A DNA stretch of 64,000 nt, from positions 79,942 to 143,941 of IMG/VR virus record IMGVR_UViG_3300018080_000112; one strand, written 5' to 3'. Source of the stretch: a virus. The notes under the pieces are model-generated. The model saw only the letters and a list, made by a program, of their open reading frames with translations. It searched no databases and had not been told where the DNA came from. A program made the position numbers and the translations under genes. How positions within the stretch are numbered: position 1 is the first letter of the stretch; every line of letters starts with the position of its first letter. Shown piece after piece: positions 40,039-49,657 of the stretch.

Positions 40039-42876
40039 TTACCGGTTGTAGAGATACACGTCATTGTCACTCAGACCATCATTCAAGTACAAACCGCCGA
40101 CAGAGCCAGACGGCGCGGGTAACGTAACCGCCGGAGTCGCGCCAGCTAACATCTCTCGCATACGTCCACCAGCGTTCCAGGAGCCGCCAGTGAGGTCGAA
40201 GATCGCAATTGACGGGAATCCTATCGGTGAAGTTGGACTGAACTTGTTCCCTGATACCATGTTCTCTGTTGCGTTTCTCATATCATAGTGGCGCTCTTCC
40301 GATGCTGAAGACCGATTTCCGAGAAGCGAACTCCCCGTCATGCTCTGGAGGTCATAGCCCGTCTTGTTGTTGCGACAGATGTTATTGACAATCGTCGCAT
40401 CCTCGCCATTGACCAATTGAAGACCGGTCTCTGTGTTTGTAGTGTAGTTCCCGCTGACCTTTGTTCCCCACGCACCCCGGATACTCATCCCGAATGACGT
40501 TGCAATTGAAGAAGAGACCCCTATCGCTTTATTGTTCTCAATTACCCCAGAACGACAATAACCACCTCCCGCAAGCGACCCCAAAAGATAGGACTGGATC
40601 ACATCTTCAACATAATTTCCAACGATGTTACAAGCCGCAAGGTCACGGAACCGGACCCCAATAGACTGATCAGAAGAAGGAACACCAGCGCTGTTGTTTT
40701 TCAGAAAACGATTATAAAGGAAGTTGAGTTGTGTCGCCGAACCTGGAACCCACATGCGAGCTTCCGCCGTGATCCCGATGCTGATCTCGTGTCGATTCGC
40801 AAAGTAAGCCCCCACAAAGGGATTATTGATCTTGACGCCGTATTCAGATGCAACCCCCACAATCCGATTATCCACGATAAAGGAATTGTTTAAGGACTCG
40901 AACGCAAGTATGCGCTCGTGATGTGACATCGTGTCATCAATACAATTGATTCGAGACGACTGAAAAACAGAGTTCTCAAAAGAATCAAAAGAGAGACCAC
41001 GACCGGCTGTGATGAACTGACAATTTTCAATTGTCCAGCCCACTGCGGACCCGAAATTTGCAGTCAGAATATCAGAAGCAACGTAACGACCGTCCACTTT
41101 GCAGTTGATGAATTGCACCGTGGTACAACTGGAAAAGTTCAACAACTTACCAACACCACGAATCGTCATATCACGGAAAGTGATGCTCGAACAACTAGAC
41201 AAGCTGAAGATCTTGTGCTCATCAATTGTAGTATCTGACAAGCCGTAATCAAGGATCGTATTGTCCAGACCTTCGCCCTGGAAAGTGAGACCATTCGCGC
41301 CAGAGATGGAGAACAACGTCAGAAGCGGAAGCATCGCATCAAAGGAATGCACACCTGTACGGAACAGAATGATGCCACCACCCCGCACAGAAACAACACG
41401 CTGGATCGCCGTGCTGATCTCTCCGAATTGCGTTGTATATGTTGTGGGTCCGTCACTCTGTGGAACATCTGCGCTGACAGCGTGTGACGCCGCAATCGGT
41501 CGCACCGTCAGAGCCGGTCCTTTCCCGCCAGAAATTCGATTGGTGATGTTTGTGAAAGTCACGCCGCTGTGAACATCAATACGACCCGCCAACACCTCAT
41601 CATCCAGAGCGTTCAACCCACGATAATCAGAGTTCGGTGTCGGTTTTCCTACCCAATTCGCTTGTCTGTGCTGGACAACACGACCTTGAGTGTTCGGCGC
41701 AAGACCTTCCTTCCACTCCGGATAATTGGACTGTTTGTTGAGATACAGCCGCGTGACGCCAGAAACATCTTCGGCGTCATTCCCCTTCACCTGTGCATAG
41801 AACCCACGCCAATTGTTGTTGTACACCTGGAAAGTAGTGTTGATAAGCTGGTCCGCTTCTGTGTTGAGATAAGCACCCGTCCAAGGCCAAGCGAGCAACT
41901 TGATATCCACCCATCGCCAGTCAGGATCAACCGCTGTAATCTCCCCAAAATGCCACTGACCAAAATCACCATCGCCGGTTGTATTGTTTTCGTTTGCGCC
42001 GTGTTTAATCTGACCAATGGCATGCGCCAAATGGTCATACGCTGACTTCCAGTCACGAACCCACAGGTCTGAAGAGGCGTCTCCCAGGACCTCATTGGTC
42101 GCGCCATACTCAAACAAGGGCAAGAGAGGTTCAAACATACGAGGTCGCTGGTCTGTGGTCTTACGACCAATCACCTTGACGTTTCCACTGTCATAGTGAC
42201 GAGCCTCGCCATAACCGACCTTGTTCACATACTGTTCTGTTCCCGCCGCCGTCACAACAGACACCAGGTCATTTCCATAGAGATCCACATCAGGATTTCC
42301 AGAAACAATCTGACCAGATGTGTTCGTTCGGATGCAGTGCAAGGGAAGGATGTATGTGTCGTTGTCACTGAAACGAGCGGGGGCATACCCAGAACTGGAC
42401 CGGAGTCCTACCGGATTGCTCCGCATAGGTTGCACAATTCTCCAGTACACTGTCTGGCGCGTGTAAACTTGCGGAATAGGAATCTCTTGTCCATCCGGCA
42501 ACGGGTCTGGATTGTCAACAGTTGAGTCCCAAAAAGCACGCTGGTCCGCATCACTGTTCAATGCATAGAATTCAACCTCAAGCCAGTACTCTGTTTGATT
42601 GGCTCCTAGCTTGACCCGCTGAGCGCTTGTTCCAGTTTGACCATTGATGAATTGACCATTCCAGTCATAACCGCGACCATTGAAGATATCGATCTGACCG
42701 ACCTGAGATCCCACTTGCGGCAAAATGCGCACGTCGAACCCGTCCAGCACACCGACACCTGTCACCAAACGAGCGAGATCCTTTTGGAGATTCGATGGAT
42801 ACTCACGAGTTGCATAATCAACATCCGGCTTATCCATGCGTTCGGCATTATGCCAAACTGGTCTTTTTGCTGTCAT
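40039..42876 (-). CDS. Beta-helix virion protein (tailspike-like or baseplate-associated)
   Basis: Start chosen at MTAKRPVWH behind GGAG (945 residues). The first 300 residues are a beta-rich domain with many Tyr/Trp/Asn residues (YDWNGQFINGQTG). From about 480 to 870 short repeating turns with Asn and Gly ladders appear (GANGLTFQGEGLDNTILDY; CSSITFRDMTIRGVG; NSFIVDNRIVGVASEYGVKI; MTGSSLLGNRSS), the signature of a right-handed parallel beta-helix as in tailspikes and pectate-lyase folds. Such proteins bind or cut surface polysaccharide. Active-site residues cannot be assigned. Probable virion protein, in the same unit as the tail genes. Confidence 0.75.
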   Translation of the reverse strand: MTAKRPVWHNAERMDKPDVDYATREYPSNLQKDLARLVTGVGVLDGFDVRILPQVGSQVGQIDIFNGRGYDWNGQFINGQTGTSAQRVKLGANQTEYWLEVEFYALNSDADQRAFWDSTVDNPDPLPDGQEIPIPQVYTRQTVYWRIVQPMRSNPVGLRSSSGYAPARFSDNDTYILPLHCIRTNTSGQIVSGNPDVDLYGNDLVSVVTAAGTEQYVNKVGYGEARHYDSGNVKVIGRKTTDQRPRMFEPLLPLFEYGATNEVLGDASSDLWVRDWKSAYDHLAHAIGQIKHGANENNTTGDGDFGQWHFGEITAVDPDWRWVDIKLLAWPWTGAYLNTEADQLINTTFQVYNNNWRGFYAQVKGNDAEDVSGVTRLYLNKQSNYPEWKEGLAPNTQGRVVQHRQANWVGKPTPNSDYRGLNALDDEVLAGRIDVHSGVTFTNITNRISGGKGPALTVRPIAASHAVSADVPQSDGPTTYTTQFGEISTAIQRVVSVRGGGIILFRTGVHSFDAMLPLLTLFSISGANGLTFQGEGLDNTILDYGLSDTTIDEHKIFSLSSCSSITFRDMTIRGVGKLLNFSSCTTVQFINCKVDGRYVASDILTANFGSAVGWTIENCQFITAGRGLSFDSFENSVFQSSRINCIDDTMSHHERILAFESLNNSFIVDNRIVGVASEYGVKINNPFVGAYFANRHEISIGITAEARMWVPGSATQLNFLYNRFLKNNSAGVPSSDQSIGVRFRDLAACNIVGNYVEDVIQSYLLGSLAGGGYCRSGVIENNKAIGVSSSIATSFGMSIRGAWGTKVSGNYTTNTETGLQLVNGEDATIVNNICRNNKTGYDLQSMTGSSLLGNRSSASEERHYDMRNATENMVSGNKFSPTSPIGFPSIAIFDLTGGSWNAGGRMREMLAGATPAVTLPAPSGSVGGLYLNDGLSDNDVYLYNR

Positions 42877-42913
42877 AACTGATTCTCCAACCGTCAAAAA
42901 TATTTAAAAGATC

Positions 42914-43585
42914 TCACTGATCTTTCGAGTTCGTTACCATTCGATGAAGGTCTTCAACAAAGGGCAAGTGATTCTCCAATGTACCACCTTCTATCTGGTC
43001 GATCCACCACTGGAGTTCTTTTTCCACAACATCCTTGAAAGGGAACATCCAATAATACCAGCGACCCACAAATTGCTTTGTGATCCACACTGGCGGTTTC
43101 ATCTTCTTTTCTGTTCCTTCGTTGTAGCGCCAATGGCTGATCGCCATTGTCATCCCGAAAGCTCGCATCTCGTACTTCTTTCGCCAGTACGCCGGGAGAG
43201 GCAACGCACACAACAAAAACAGAAGGGAGAACAACCAGCCTGCACTTCCCCAGATGGCTCCTAGCGCCAACAGACTCAACACAGCAAGGATCTGTGGAAA
43301 GAGATACAGAATTGCAAAGAGAGGACCCAACCGGCGCGAATCGTCCGCATGAATCATCTCATGGGGTAACACCTCCACAACCGTGTCATCTTCTTCGATC
43401 ATCGACTTCGGAAAATAGACGGTGGACCCGATTGTTGTGATGTATCCGGTCATGAACTCCGGGTTGAAAAAGAGAATCTTGTTGATGATTTTCATCAAAA
43501 GAGACTCTTCCTTCACCTTGACGTGAACCCCACGAAAACTCGCGTACTCCTCTATCTTCTCTCGCAACTCTGATATATTGCTCAT
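42914..43585 (-). CDS. Membrane zinc metalloprotease (minigluzincin-like)
   Basis: Start chosen at MSNISEL, 6 nt after AAGGA; an ATG two codons earlier touches the site. The 223-residue protein has HEMIH at 75-79 as zinc ligands, two membrane helices (about 86-130), and KYEMRAFG about 20 residues after them, whose Glu is the third-ligand candidate (YExxA as in M48-like proteases). That order matches minigluzincins. A membrane-embedded protease in a phage might help lysis or virion entry. It sits between the methyltransferase and the beta-helix genes. Confidence 0.7.
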   Translation of the reverse strand: MSNISELREKIEEYASFRGVHVKVKEESLLMKIINKILFFNPEFMTGYITTIGSTVYFPKSMIEEDDTVVEVLPHEMIHADDSRRLGPLFAILYLFPQILAVLSLLALGAIWGSAGWLFSLLFLLCALPLPAYWRKKYEMRAFGMTMAISHWRYNEGTEKKMKPPVWITKQFVGRWYYWMFPFKDVVEKELQWWIDQIEGGTLENHLPFVEDLHRMVTNSKDQ

Positions 43586-43605
43586 CTTCATTCCTTTTGT
43601 TGTCG

Positions 43606-43618
43606 GTTAGGACCTAAC
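43606..43618. promoter_or_regulatory. Palindrome GTTAGGWCCTAAC (copy 8)
   Basis: Contains the TAG stop of the methyltransferase gene; lies 20 nt before the chosen start of the protease gene. Confidence 0.75.
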
Positions 43619-45458
43619 CTTTCTCGCCATCGCTGTTCATGAAATCGAAAATAGAGGTTTGACCCTTTCCCTCTTTCTTGATCTTAGTCTCGATCATTTT
43701 TCGAGCTTTATCCAGCGATCCAAGCTGATCAAACTCAATTTGTTGTTTCGCCGCCTCGACTCGCTCTGTCGCAATCTCAATATAATCAGCGTTACACTCC
43801 ACACCGAGGAATCTGAATCCTTCCATCAACGCAGCAACACCTGTGGTTCCACTTCCTGTAAATGGGTCTAATACAACCCCCTCCGGCGGCGTCACCAAAC
43901 GAACCAGATAGCGCATAAGCTTGATCGGTTTGACTGTGGGGTGGATATTGGTTCTCTTTGTCTCTCCGCGTTGATACGGGGTGTCTATCGGTGTGCTTCG
44001 ACCATTGGTGACCTTTTTGCCATTTCGTTCCTCTAGCCCCTCCTCTTTCTCAGATCGGGACGCTTTCGGAATGTAGATGAACGGAGGAGCCGCTTCCAGG
44101 TTTAGAAAAAACCGCGCCGCTGTCCCCTCATCCTCATAACCTGTTCTCTCCACTGGTTTTGTGACCTTGCCACCCACATAACCATCGCTTTGCCAGCCAG
44201 CTTGACCGCCTTCGTGTCCTTTACTACTCCCGCTTTGTTCCCCGAGAAGACGAACAGGACACTGTGGAACACACACATAGTCCTTCACTTCCTCTTTGCC
44301 GTCGTTGCTTACTTGACCATCCGTGTACTGAACAGAGCCAATCCCGAACATAGAGGCGTCACCGTCTCCCTTTGACGCCTTACCACTCCCGTTTGAAGGC
44401 TTGACTCTCTTTGTTCCTTTGCAGATGCAGTCCGGGTGATGCGTCAGCAACAAGTGACTAGGCCAGCGACCCTTCAATTCTCCCTCTGTAGTCTGTCTAT
44501 ATGTTTCCTCAGAGGTTCTAACTTGCCAGCTTCCTTCGTCCTCGTACTTGATCACCGTCTTTGATTTGCGCCGCGCCGCCGCTGTGGATTGTTCTCCCTG
44601 AAAAGAGATCCGACAAGCGTCAATATTCACCGCGCCTGTTCCGAACTGGAGAACAGTTTCAGCAACCGACCCGATCAACGGTTTGCGAGCCAACCACCAA
44701 TCTTCTACTGATGGCTTGAGCGCGAGACCATATCCTTCATACGCTTGTGCTTCTGGTGTCGCCGGTCTCGTTATAAACGCTTCCACTTCATCTTCTTGTG
44801 GTTCTGCACGTCCGTAGTTGTCGCCCTTCATATCAAAGTGACGCCCGTCAAGATTCGGATTTGAGCCTACCACTTCTCGAAATGTTCCCGCTTCGCGTTC
44901 CAGGCGTTCACGAAGCTCATCATGGACCGAAAGAAGTTTCTTGACCGCTTCTTTGTCTCCTTCTTTCTTTGCGTCTTGCACGGCTCGCTTGGCGTCATAA
45001 AGAGCCTGTTTCTCTTCCCCGTGTTCCTTGAGCCACAGATGGAACATGTGTTTGTCTATCGCCTTCGACACATCCATGTTTTTCGGGAATCCTGAACCCA
45101 CGACGTGCGCAATTCGGTCCCTGATCTCAAAACCAGCAGACTCGATAGCCCACGCAGTCCAATGGCTTGTTCGCGGAATAGCCCAACACAACATGTGTCC
45201 ACCGGGCTTGAGAACACGCAAGCAAGCGGTCATCACGTCCGTCATCCACGAGACCCACGCATCCCGACCACCCTTGTCCGTATCCCAATCTTTGTTCATG
45301 AATGCGATACCAGACGGCTACGGAGGGTCAGTCACGATTGCATCGCATGTGTTGTCCGGCAATTCCCGCAACACATCCAGGCAATCTCCCAGACGAAGCT
45401 GATATGACTCTTCGCCTAGAATTGACTGACCCAATTCTCCTTTTATTTGTTTACCCAC
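43614..45458 (-). pseudogene. Class-beta DNA methyltransferase interrupted by an amber codon in DPPY
   Basis: Read through, the 614-codon frame is a full N6-adenine/N4-cytosine methyltransferase. GTG start (45458) follows GGGGAGTAATCC. Motif IV VTDPP comes first; then the frame has TAG (45318-45320) where the catalytic Tyr of DPPY belongs, followed by PSGIAFMNKDWD. Motif I LDPFTGSGTTG is near the end. A shorter frame starting at the ATG at 45299 lacks DPPY and cannot be a methylase. One base change would restore the Tyr. A frameshift is not needed. Sequencing error, a true inactivating mutation, or read-through are possible; the gene's own terminator is also TAG, arguing against recoding. It lies immediately beside an HNH gene. 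Confidence 0.75.
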
Positions 45459-45540
45459 GGATTACTCCCCTTGACACTCCTCGTCCCATCTCATATTCAT
45501 AAAACATAAGAAACCATTTTCGCAACACAAAGGAAAAAAA

Positions 45541-46281
45541 ATGGGAAAGAAAATAGAACGGACCTGTCCTATTTGTAAAAAAACATACACAGCCGACGAG
45601 ACACGCCTCAAACACGGAAGAAATATAACATGCAGTTACTCTTGCGGAAGAAAACAAACACAGCAAAAAACAACCAAAAAAGTAAAACTTACGTGCCCTG
45701 TTTGCAATTCCACTTTTGAAAGGTCTCCCGGACATATCAAGAAAAACAAACATTCGTTCTGTTCCAGGGACTGTCAATACAAAGCAAGAACGATGGGAAT
45801 ATCCAAAAGAACCATAACCAAACCGTACACGTACACCCCCGAAAGCAAACAAGCTATGTTGGAAGCGTCCAGAAAACCAAAGGGGAAAAGAAAACACCAC
45901 TGGATGATTTGCACAAACTGCGGCAAACGATTCGATGACCCCTCTTACGGAAGAAAACGAAAAAGCGGACAGACGTTCTGTTCTTTGGATTGTTGTAATG
46001 AGTTCAGAACAGGAGAAAACAACCCCGCATGGCGCGGCGGTCACCCCGCTTATTATGGAAAAAAGTGGAAACGCTTGCGAAGAGAAACAAGGAAGCGAGA
46101 TCAAAACACATGCAGACGTTGTGGTATTCTTAGTAAATCCAGAAACCACGACGTGCATCACATTAAGCCCGTATCTTCCTTCGAGGACCCAGATGACGCA
46201 AATTACTTGGACAACCTGATTACTCTTTGTCATCCTTGTCATCAGCTTGTGGAATGGAAAGGATTGGACTTCGACATTTGA
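45541..46281 (+). CDS. HNH homing endonuclease with zinc ribbons
   Basis: A rightward 246-residue gene among leftward genes, ATG behind AAAGGAAAAAAA. Three zinc ribbon units (CPICKKTY, CPVCNSTF, CTNCGKRF, each followed by a second Cys pair) precede a NUMOD-like stretch (GENNPAWRGG) and an HNH domain: CRRCG, DVHHIKPVSSF with catalytic His, YLDNLITLCHPCH. The base composition is more A-rich than that of its neighbours, a sign of transfer. Its stop codon lies 3 bp from the truncated start of a second methyltransferase copy, so the insertion point is at that gene's motif IV codons. Confidence 0.88.
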   Translation: MGKKIERTCPICKKTYTADETRLKHGRNITCSYSCGRKQTQQKTTKKVKLTCPVCNSTFERSPGHIKKNKHSFCSRDCQYKARTMGISKRTITKPYTYTPESKQAMLEASRKPKGKRKHHWMICTNCGKRFDDPSYGRKRKSGQTFCSLDCCNEFRTGENNPAWRGGHPAYYGKKWKRLRRETRKRDQNTCRRCGILSKSRNHDVHHIKPVSSFEDPDDANYLDNLITLCHPCHQLVEWKGLDFDI

Positions 46282-46284
46282 ACA

Positions 46285-46392
46285 AATGGAGTCCACAGAA
46301 TTTTCTGGAAGTTCTTTCAGAGCGGTCAAACAATCGTCACAGACCAGCTTATATGATTTGTTCTCTAACAGAGAACCTGTCGCTTCCTTCAC
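46285..46392 (-). pseudogene. Truncated 5' end of a second DNA methyltransferase
   Basis: A GTG with GGGAGG ahead starts KEATGSLLENKSYKLVCDD (36 codons), ending SVDSI. It aligns with the start of the methyltransferase at 43614-45458 (SYQLRLGDCLDVLRELP) and breaks off exactly where VTDPPY should follow. The HNH gene begins 3 bp beyond. About 60% identity between the two 5' ends shows that they are homologues, not a recent duplication. It is a relic created when the HNH-bearing segment was inserted. Downstream the complete copy has its own ribosome binding site. Confidence 0.75.
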
Positions 46393-46461
46393 AATCTCAA
46401 CCTCCCAAAATCAAATCAGCCCCCTCTTTTCGGGAGTTGATAGCGAGATGTGAGACAAACT

Positions 46462-49059
46462 TCACTTAAAAAGTACCGGGATCTCGATAACACGGTCCTT
46501 TTCATCGTAGAACGTAACATGTACACCAGCGGCGCGAACCTGTTCAATCAGCCACGCGAGCCGCATTAACAAAGCATTTCCGTCCAGCAACGCGGAGAAG
46601 GAAAAACCATCACGACGCGGCTGAGAATCTGTCAATGTTGAAGTCTTTACAATAGAAACACCGAGAACCACGGAAGGATCGATGTTACTGACTTTGAAAG
46701 CATCGTGGCTAAAATCGGGAATGAACCCGCGCTCAAACTCGAAATAACCGCTGGTTGGAGTTGTAAGTTTTACACCGTCATAATCAATCGTTTCTTGCGT
46801 ACCATACGAGAAATCAAGCAACGCCTTCCCAGATTCATCAGGGAAACCGAGAGGTGTGGCAAGCACACCTGCCAGCGCTGTAAGGGGCAACTCTTCGTGA
46901 TACGACGCAACTCGCGACCCGGCAAGATGTGACCGGACAAGACCAGACACATAAATTACGTTGCTGTCTCCTCCTGTTCCCTTTCCCCAATAGTAAAGCT
47001 CAGGTCTCCCAAAAGTACCTTCAGAGGAAACCACAACACGAGATGGATAGCCCGGATGTGGATTGTCCGGATGCGTCCGCCAAGCGTTCACTTGTGCTGT
47101 TGTTGGGAGATAAGAAGCATCATCCACAACAAGATCAAAAGGCTGATAATACAACGTCACCGGACCTGGCAACGTCACCGTCTGCAACCCCAGAGTCTTT
47201 GGAGATGTTGCGGGATCAAAAGATTCTACAAGAAGCTGATTCGCCATATAAATACGCGCATCATTTGGGTCTGTTCTGTTGACAGACGCCAGCGCATAAA
47301 TAGAAGACACGCTGTCTTTTCGAACCGTCGTGGGTCCACGAGAAGATGTGTCATACAAGTAGGGTCCAGGAAACTTACCCTCTGGCGTGGCTGGCGGAGG
47401 ATAACCCGCTTCTGGAAGATGATCACTGTAGGTAGGAACAACAGGATCTGTACCATAAATACGGCGCAGTGTTGTTCCTGCGCCGTGCGTGTTCGCTAGT
47501 GGTCTCGCCAAAGGCAAGCGCACCATTCCATTGGGGTCATCAACAAGCTCAACCCACGTCAAATTGTTCGCTATATCCGTGGAAAACGTAGGAGCCACGG
47601 CAAGCCCCAACTGAGGAACAAAGTACTCTGTGTTCCCCGTAGGAACCCACCACGTAACACTTGAGACCTCAATTCGACCGAGATAACCCGTTGTGTCATA
47701 CACACGGAAGTGCAAATTCGGCGACTGTGTTCCTTCCGCGATGCCATTCAAAGGAGCATCAATAGAGAACAAAAAAGTGGACGCTGTGATCTCCGAAGTT
47801 AAGCGCCGTCTTTGCCAGGGAGTTCCTGTAACAAACACCAACTCTTCGCTTCCACCACCTTCGTCTAAAATCCAGGTGCCATACACATCTTCCAGCCGAC
47901 AAGGACAATCAAGCCATGTGTTGTTGACAATCGAGGCATATCCGAGACCGCCGGGAACCTCATCTCGCTGAATCCAGCGGATCGTGACTCCTTTTTTCAG
48001 TCTCTTCGTAGCTGGCAACGGAGAACCCAGAGTAAACGTCAATGTGTTCGGATTGTAACCCGTCGCCGGTGTCAGCAACACAGTTGTGTCCCGCTCTTCC
48101 GGGTCTATCAAAATCTGCGGAGTTGTTGGAACCGCCATTGTGACAGACTCTTCAAGCTTGAGATCAGATGTACCACCCGGCGCTTCTTCACGAAGTCTCG
48201 CTTCTTTCCAGGGAAGCATGTGCAGATACGCATTTCCAGGCAAGCCAGAGCGTGTTATTTGGTCACACAAGATCTTGATGAACACACGACGCGCCTGCGT
48301 CTCTATCAGCTTCCAACAACCCCCTTGCATAAACAAAACTGTGTCGGCGGTCTGGTCATTCGCCAATGGCTCTGACAAACGAACTCTTCTGAGGTAGTGA
48401 TCTGTCGTGACCAGTGTCACATCTTCCTCATTAGGTCCACCCGGATCAAGAACACCAGTTCCATACAAAGGCATGCGGTCAAAAACGGGTCTGTCAAGGT
48501 CAGAGACCTGTCGAAGGACTCCGCTGGTCAAAACCACTGTTCCACCGGAAACAGCGCCGGTGAGGGTATCGCCTGTTTGAAATTCGCCCCCTCTCCGCAC
48601 GTTGTAGTGAATCTTTCCGTCTTGCTTGTCGTGATATCGGAAACGAGCCGACACCCCAGAACCGTTTGTGATCAACTCGTCATGTTGGAAATTCGTTAAA
48701 TTCCAGGTCGTATAGTCCGAGTACTCGATGTTTGGGTTACAAACGATATAGCCGTCACCCGCTTCTCGGTCAATCTCCAGGTCAAAGACAAGGTTGTTGT
48801 AGGGTCCAAGGGTGATTTCAAGAAGTTGCCAGAACGCCGCTGGAATGGTCTTGTAATCCGCCATCAGCGCCTGAGCACAAGCCCGGAAGAAGTCATCATC
48901 AAAGAATCCAAGCGGTGGTCGATGTACTCCGTAATTACCTGCAATCGCAGTGAGATAATTCCCCACAGACCAGCGAAGCAACATCATCCGGCGAACCATC
49001 TGAATCGCAGACCGAATCGGAACATCCGCCGGAATCAAAGTAGTTAAATCAAGAGCCAT
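46462..49059 (-). CDS. Large virion protein of unknown role
   Basis: An 865-residue protein behind AAAGGA. The N-terminal 90 residues are helical (IRSAIQMVRRMMLLRWSVGNYL) with hydrophobic faces as in tail or baseplate attachment parts. The rest is beta-rich with many Pro, Gly and Asn residues and strand patterns such as GYIVCNPNIEYSDY, and a C-terminal compact domain. No enzymatic motifs are visible. It lies between the bacterioferritin gene and the HNH gene, in the virion unit, so a baseplate or tail structural role is inferred by position. Confidence 0.7.
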   Translation of the reverse strand: MALDLTTLIPADVPIRSAIQMVRRMMLLRWSVGNYLTAIAGNYGVHRPPLGFFDDDFFRACAQALMADYKTIPAAFWQLLEITLGPYNNLVFDLEIDREAGDGYIVCNPNIEYSDYTTWNLTNFQHDELITNGSGVSARFRYHDKQDGKIHYNVRRGGEFQTGDTLTGAVSGGTVVLTSGVLRQVSDLDRPVFDRMPLYGTGVLDPGGPNEEDVTLVTTDHYLRRVRLSEPLANDQTADTVLFMQGGCWKLIETQARRVFIKILCDQITRSGLPGNAYLHMLPWKEARLREEAPGGTSDLKLEESVTMAVPTTPQILIDPEERDTTVLLTPATGYNPNTLTFTLGSPLPATKRLKKGVTIRWIQRDEVPGGLGYASIVNNTWLDCPCRLEDVYGTWILDEGGGSEELVFVTGTPWQRRRLTSEITASTFLFSIDAPLNGIAEGTQSPNLHFRVYDTTGYLGRIEVSSVTWWVPTGNTEYFVPQLGLAVAPTFSTDIANNLTWVELVDDPNGMVRLPLARPLANTHGAGTTLRRIYGTDPVVPTYSDHLPEAGYPPPATPEGKFPGPYLYDTSSRGPTTVRKDSVSSIYALASVNRTDPNDARIYMANQLLVESFDPATSPKTLGLQTVTLPGPVTLYYQPFDLVVDDASYLPTTAQVNAWRTHPDNPHPGYPSRVVVSSEGTFGRPELYYWGKGTGGDSNVIYVSGLVRSHLAGSRVASYHEELPLTALAGVLATPLGFPDESGKALLDFSYGTQETIDYDGVKLTTPTSGYFEFERGFIPDFSHDAFKVSNIDPSVVLGVSIVKTSTLTDSQPRRDGFSFSALLDGNALLMRLAWLIEQVRAAGVHVTFYDEKDRVIEIPVLFK

Positions 49060-49085
49060 CGAACTCGTTGTCCTTTGCCTAAAAA

Positions 49086-49098
49086 GTTAGGTCCTAAC
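49086..49098. promoter_or_regulatory. Palindrome GTTAGGWCCTAAC (copy 9)
   Basis: Begins 2 nt after the TGA stop of the bacterioferritin gene, 26 nt before the next start codon. Confidence 0.75.
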
Positions 49099-49100
49099 AA

Positions 49101-49625
49101 TCAATCGTCGTGATCTTCCTCATCTTCTTTCGGCTCTTCTCGCATGCCGTTGAGATACCGCTCAAGACCAACCTGCTTGATGACGGTGAGTTGACTCGTC
49201 AACCAGTCATAGTGCTTCTCTTCGTCTTCCAGCAACCGTTCAATCAGGACCACAGTCCCGTTGTCTTTATCCTCTCGTGCTTGCTGGATCACCAGGTTGT
49301 AATGACGAATCGCGTCCTCTTCAAGCTTGATATTGTGGCGAATCATCGCCTCCACACTTGCGCCTGGATCAACATCATTGAGCTTAAACTTGGGGACTGC
49401 ATCAAAGAACACAACACGCTCCATCAACAAATGGACGTGGTTCATCTCTTCGATTGCTTCCTTCTTCAAAAGAGCGTGCAACTTGAGATAGCCCCAACCC
49501 GCACAAAGCTCAGATTGAATGAGGTAGGTCGAAATCGCCGTGACCTGATCCGACAAAGAATCATTCAACAAGCCAAGCAACTTCGTAGAAATCTTTCTCG
49601 CTTTGGAAATACGTGTTTGGAACAT
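49101..49625 (-). CDS. Bacterioferritin-like iron storage or iron-oxidising protein
   Basis: The 174-residue protein aligns along its length with bacterial bacterioferritin. The heme Met (Met61, in EEMNH) is kept. Di-iron ligands are Glu60, His63, Glu102 (in KLEEDAI), Glu135 and His138 (in DEEKHYDWL); the first ligand Glu is replaced by Gln27 (SDQVTAIS). So five of six ligands of the ferroxidase centre remain. Bacterioferritin forms 24-mer cages that oxidise and store iron. The C-terminus is a short acidic tail (EEPKEDEEDHDD), absent in typical members. ATG behind AAGGTG. Its place between two virion genes is surprising. Confidence 0.9.
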   Translation of the reverse strand: MFQTRISKARKISTKLLGLLNDSLSDQVTAISTYLIQSELCAGWGYLKLHALLKKEAIEEMNHVHLLMERVVFFDAVPKFKLNDVDPGASVEAMIRHNIKLEEDAIRHYNLVIQQAREDKDNGTVVLIERLLEDEEKHYDWLTSQLTVIKQVGLERYLNGMREEPKEDEEDHDD

Positions 49626-49657
49626 CGTTACACCTTCTTATAGGGGATGAAGAGACC

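Noticed and set aside
45318-45320. TAG recoding as an explanation for the amber in DPPY
   Set aside because: Several genes, including recA, the acidic protein at 51552 and the methyltransferase itself, end in TAG as normal stop, so a recoded genome is unlikely.
45451-46284. Long leftward frame opposite the HNH gene as a gene
   Set aside because: Only its first 36 codons match a methyltransferase; the rest is the antisense of the HNH gene, with a Phe/Ser/Cys-rich shadow sequence.
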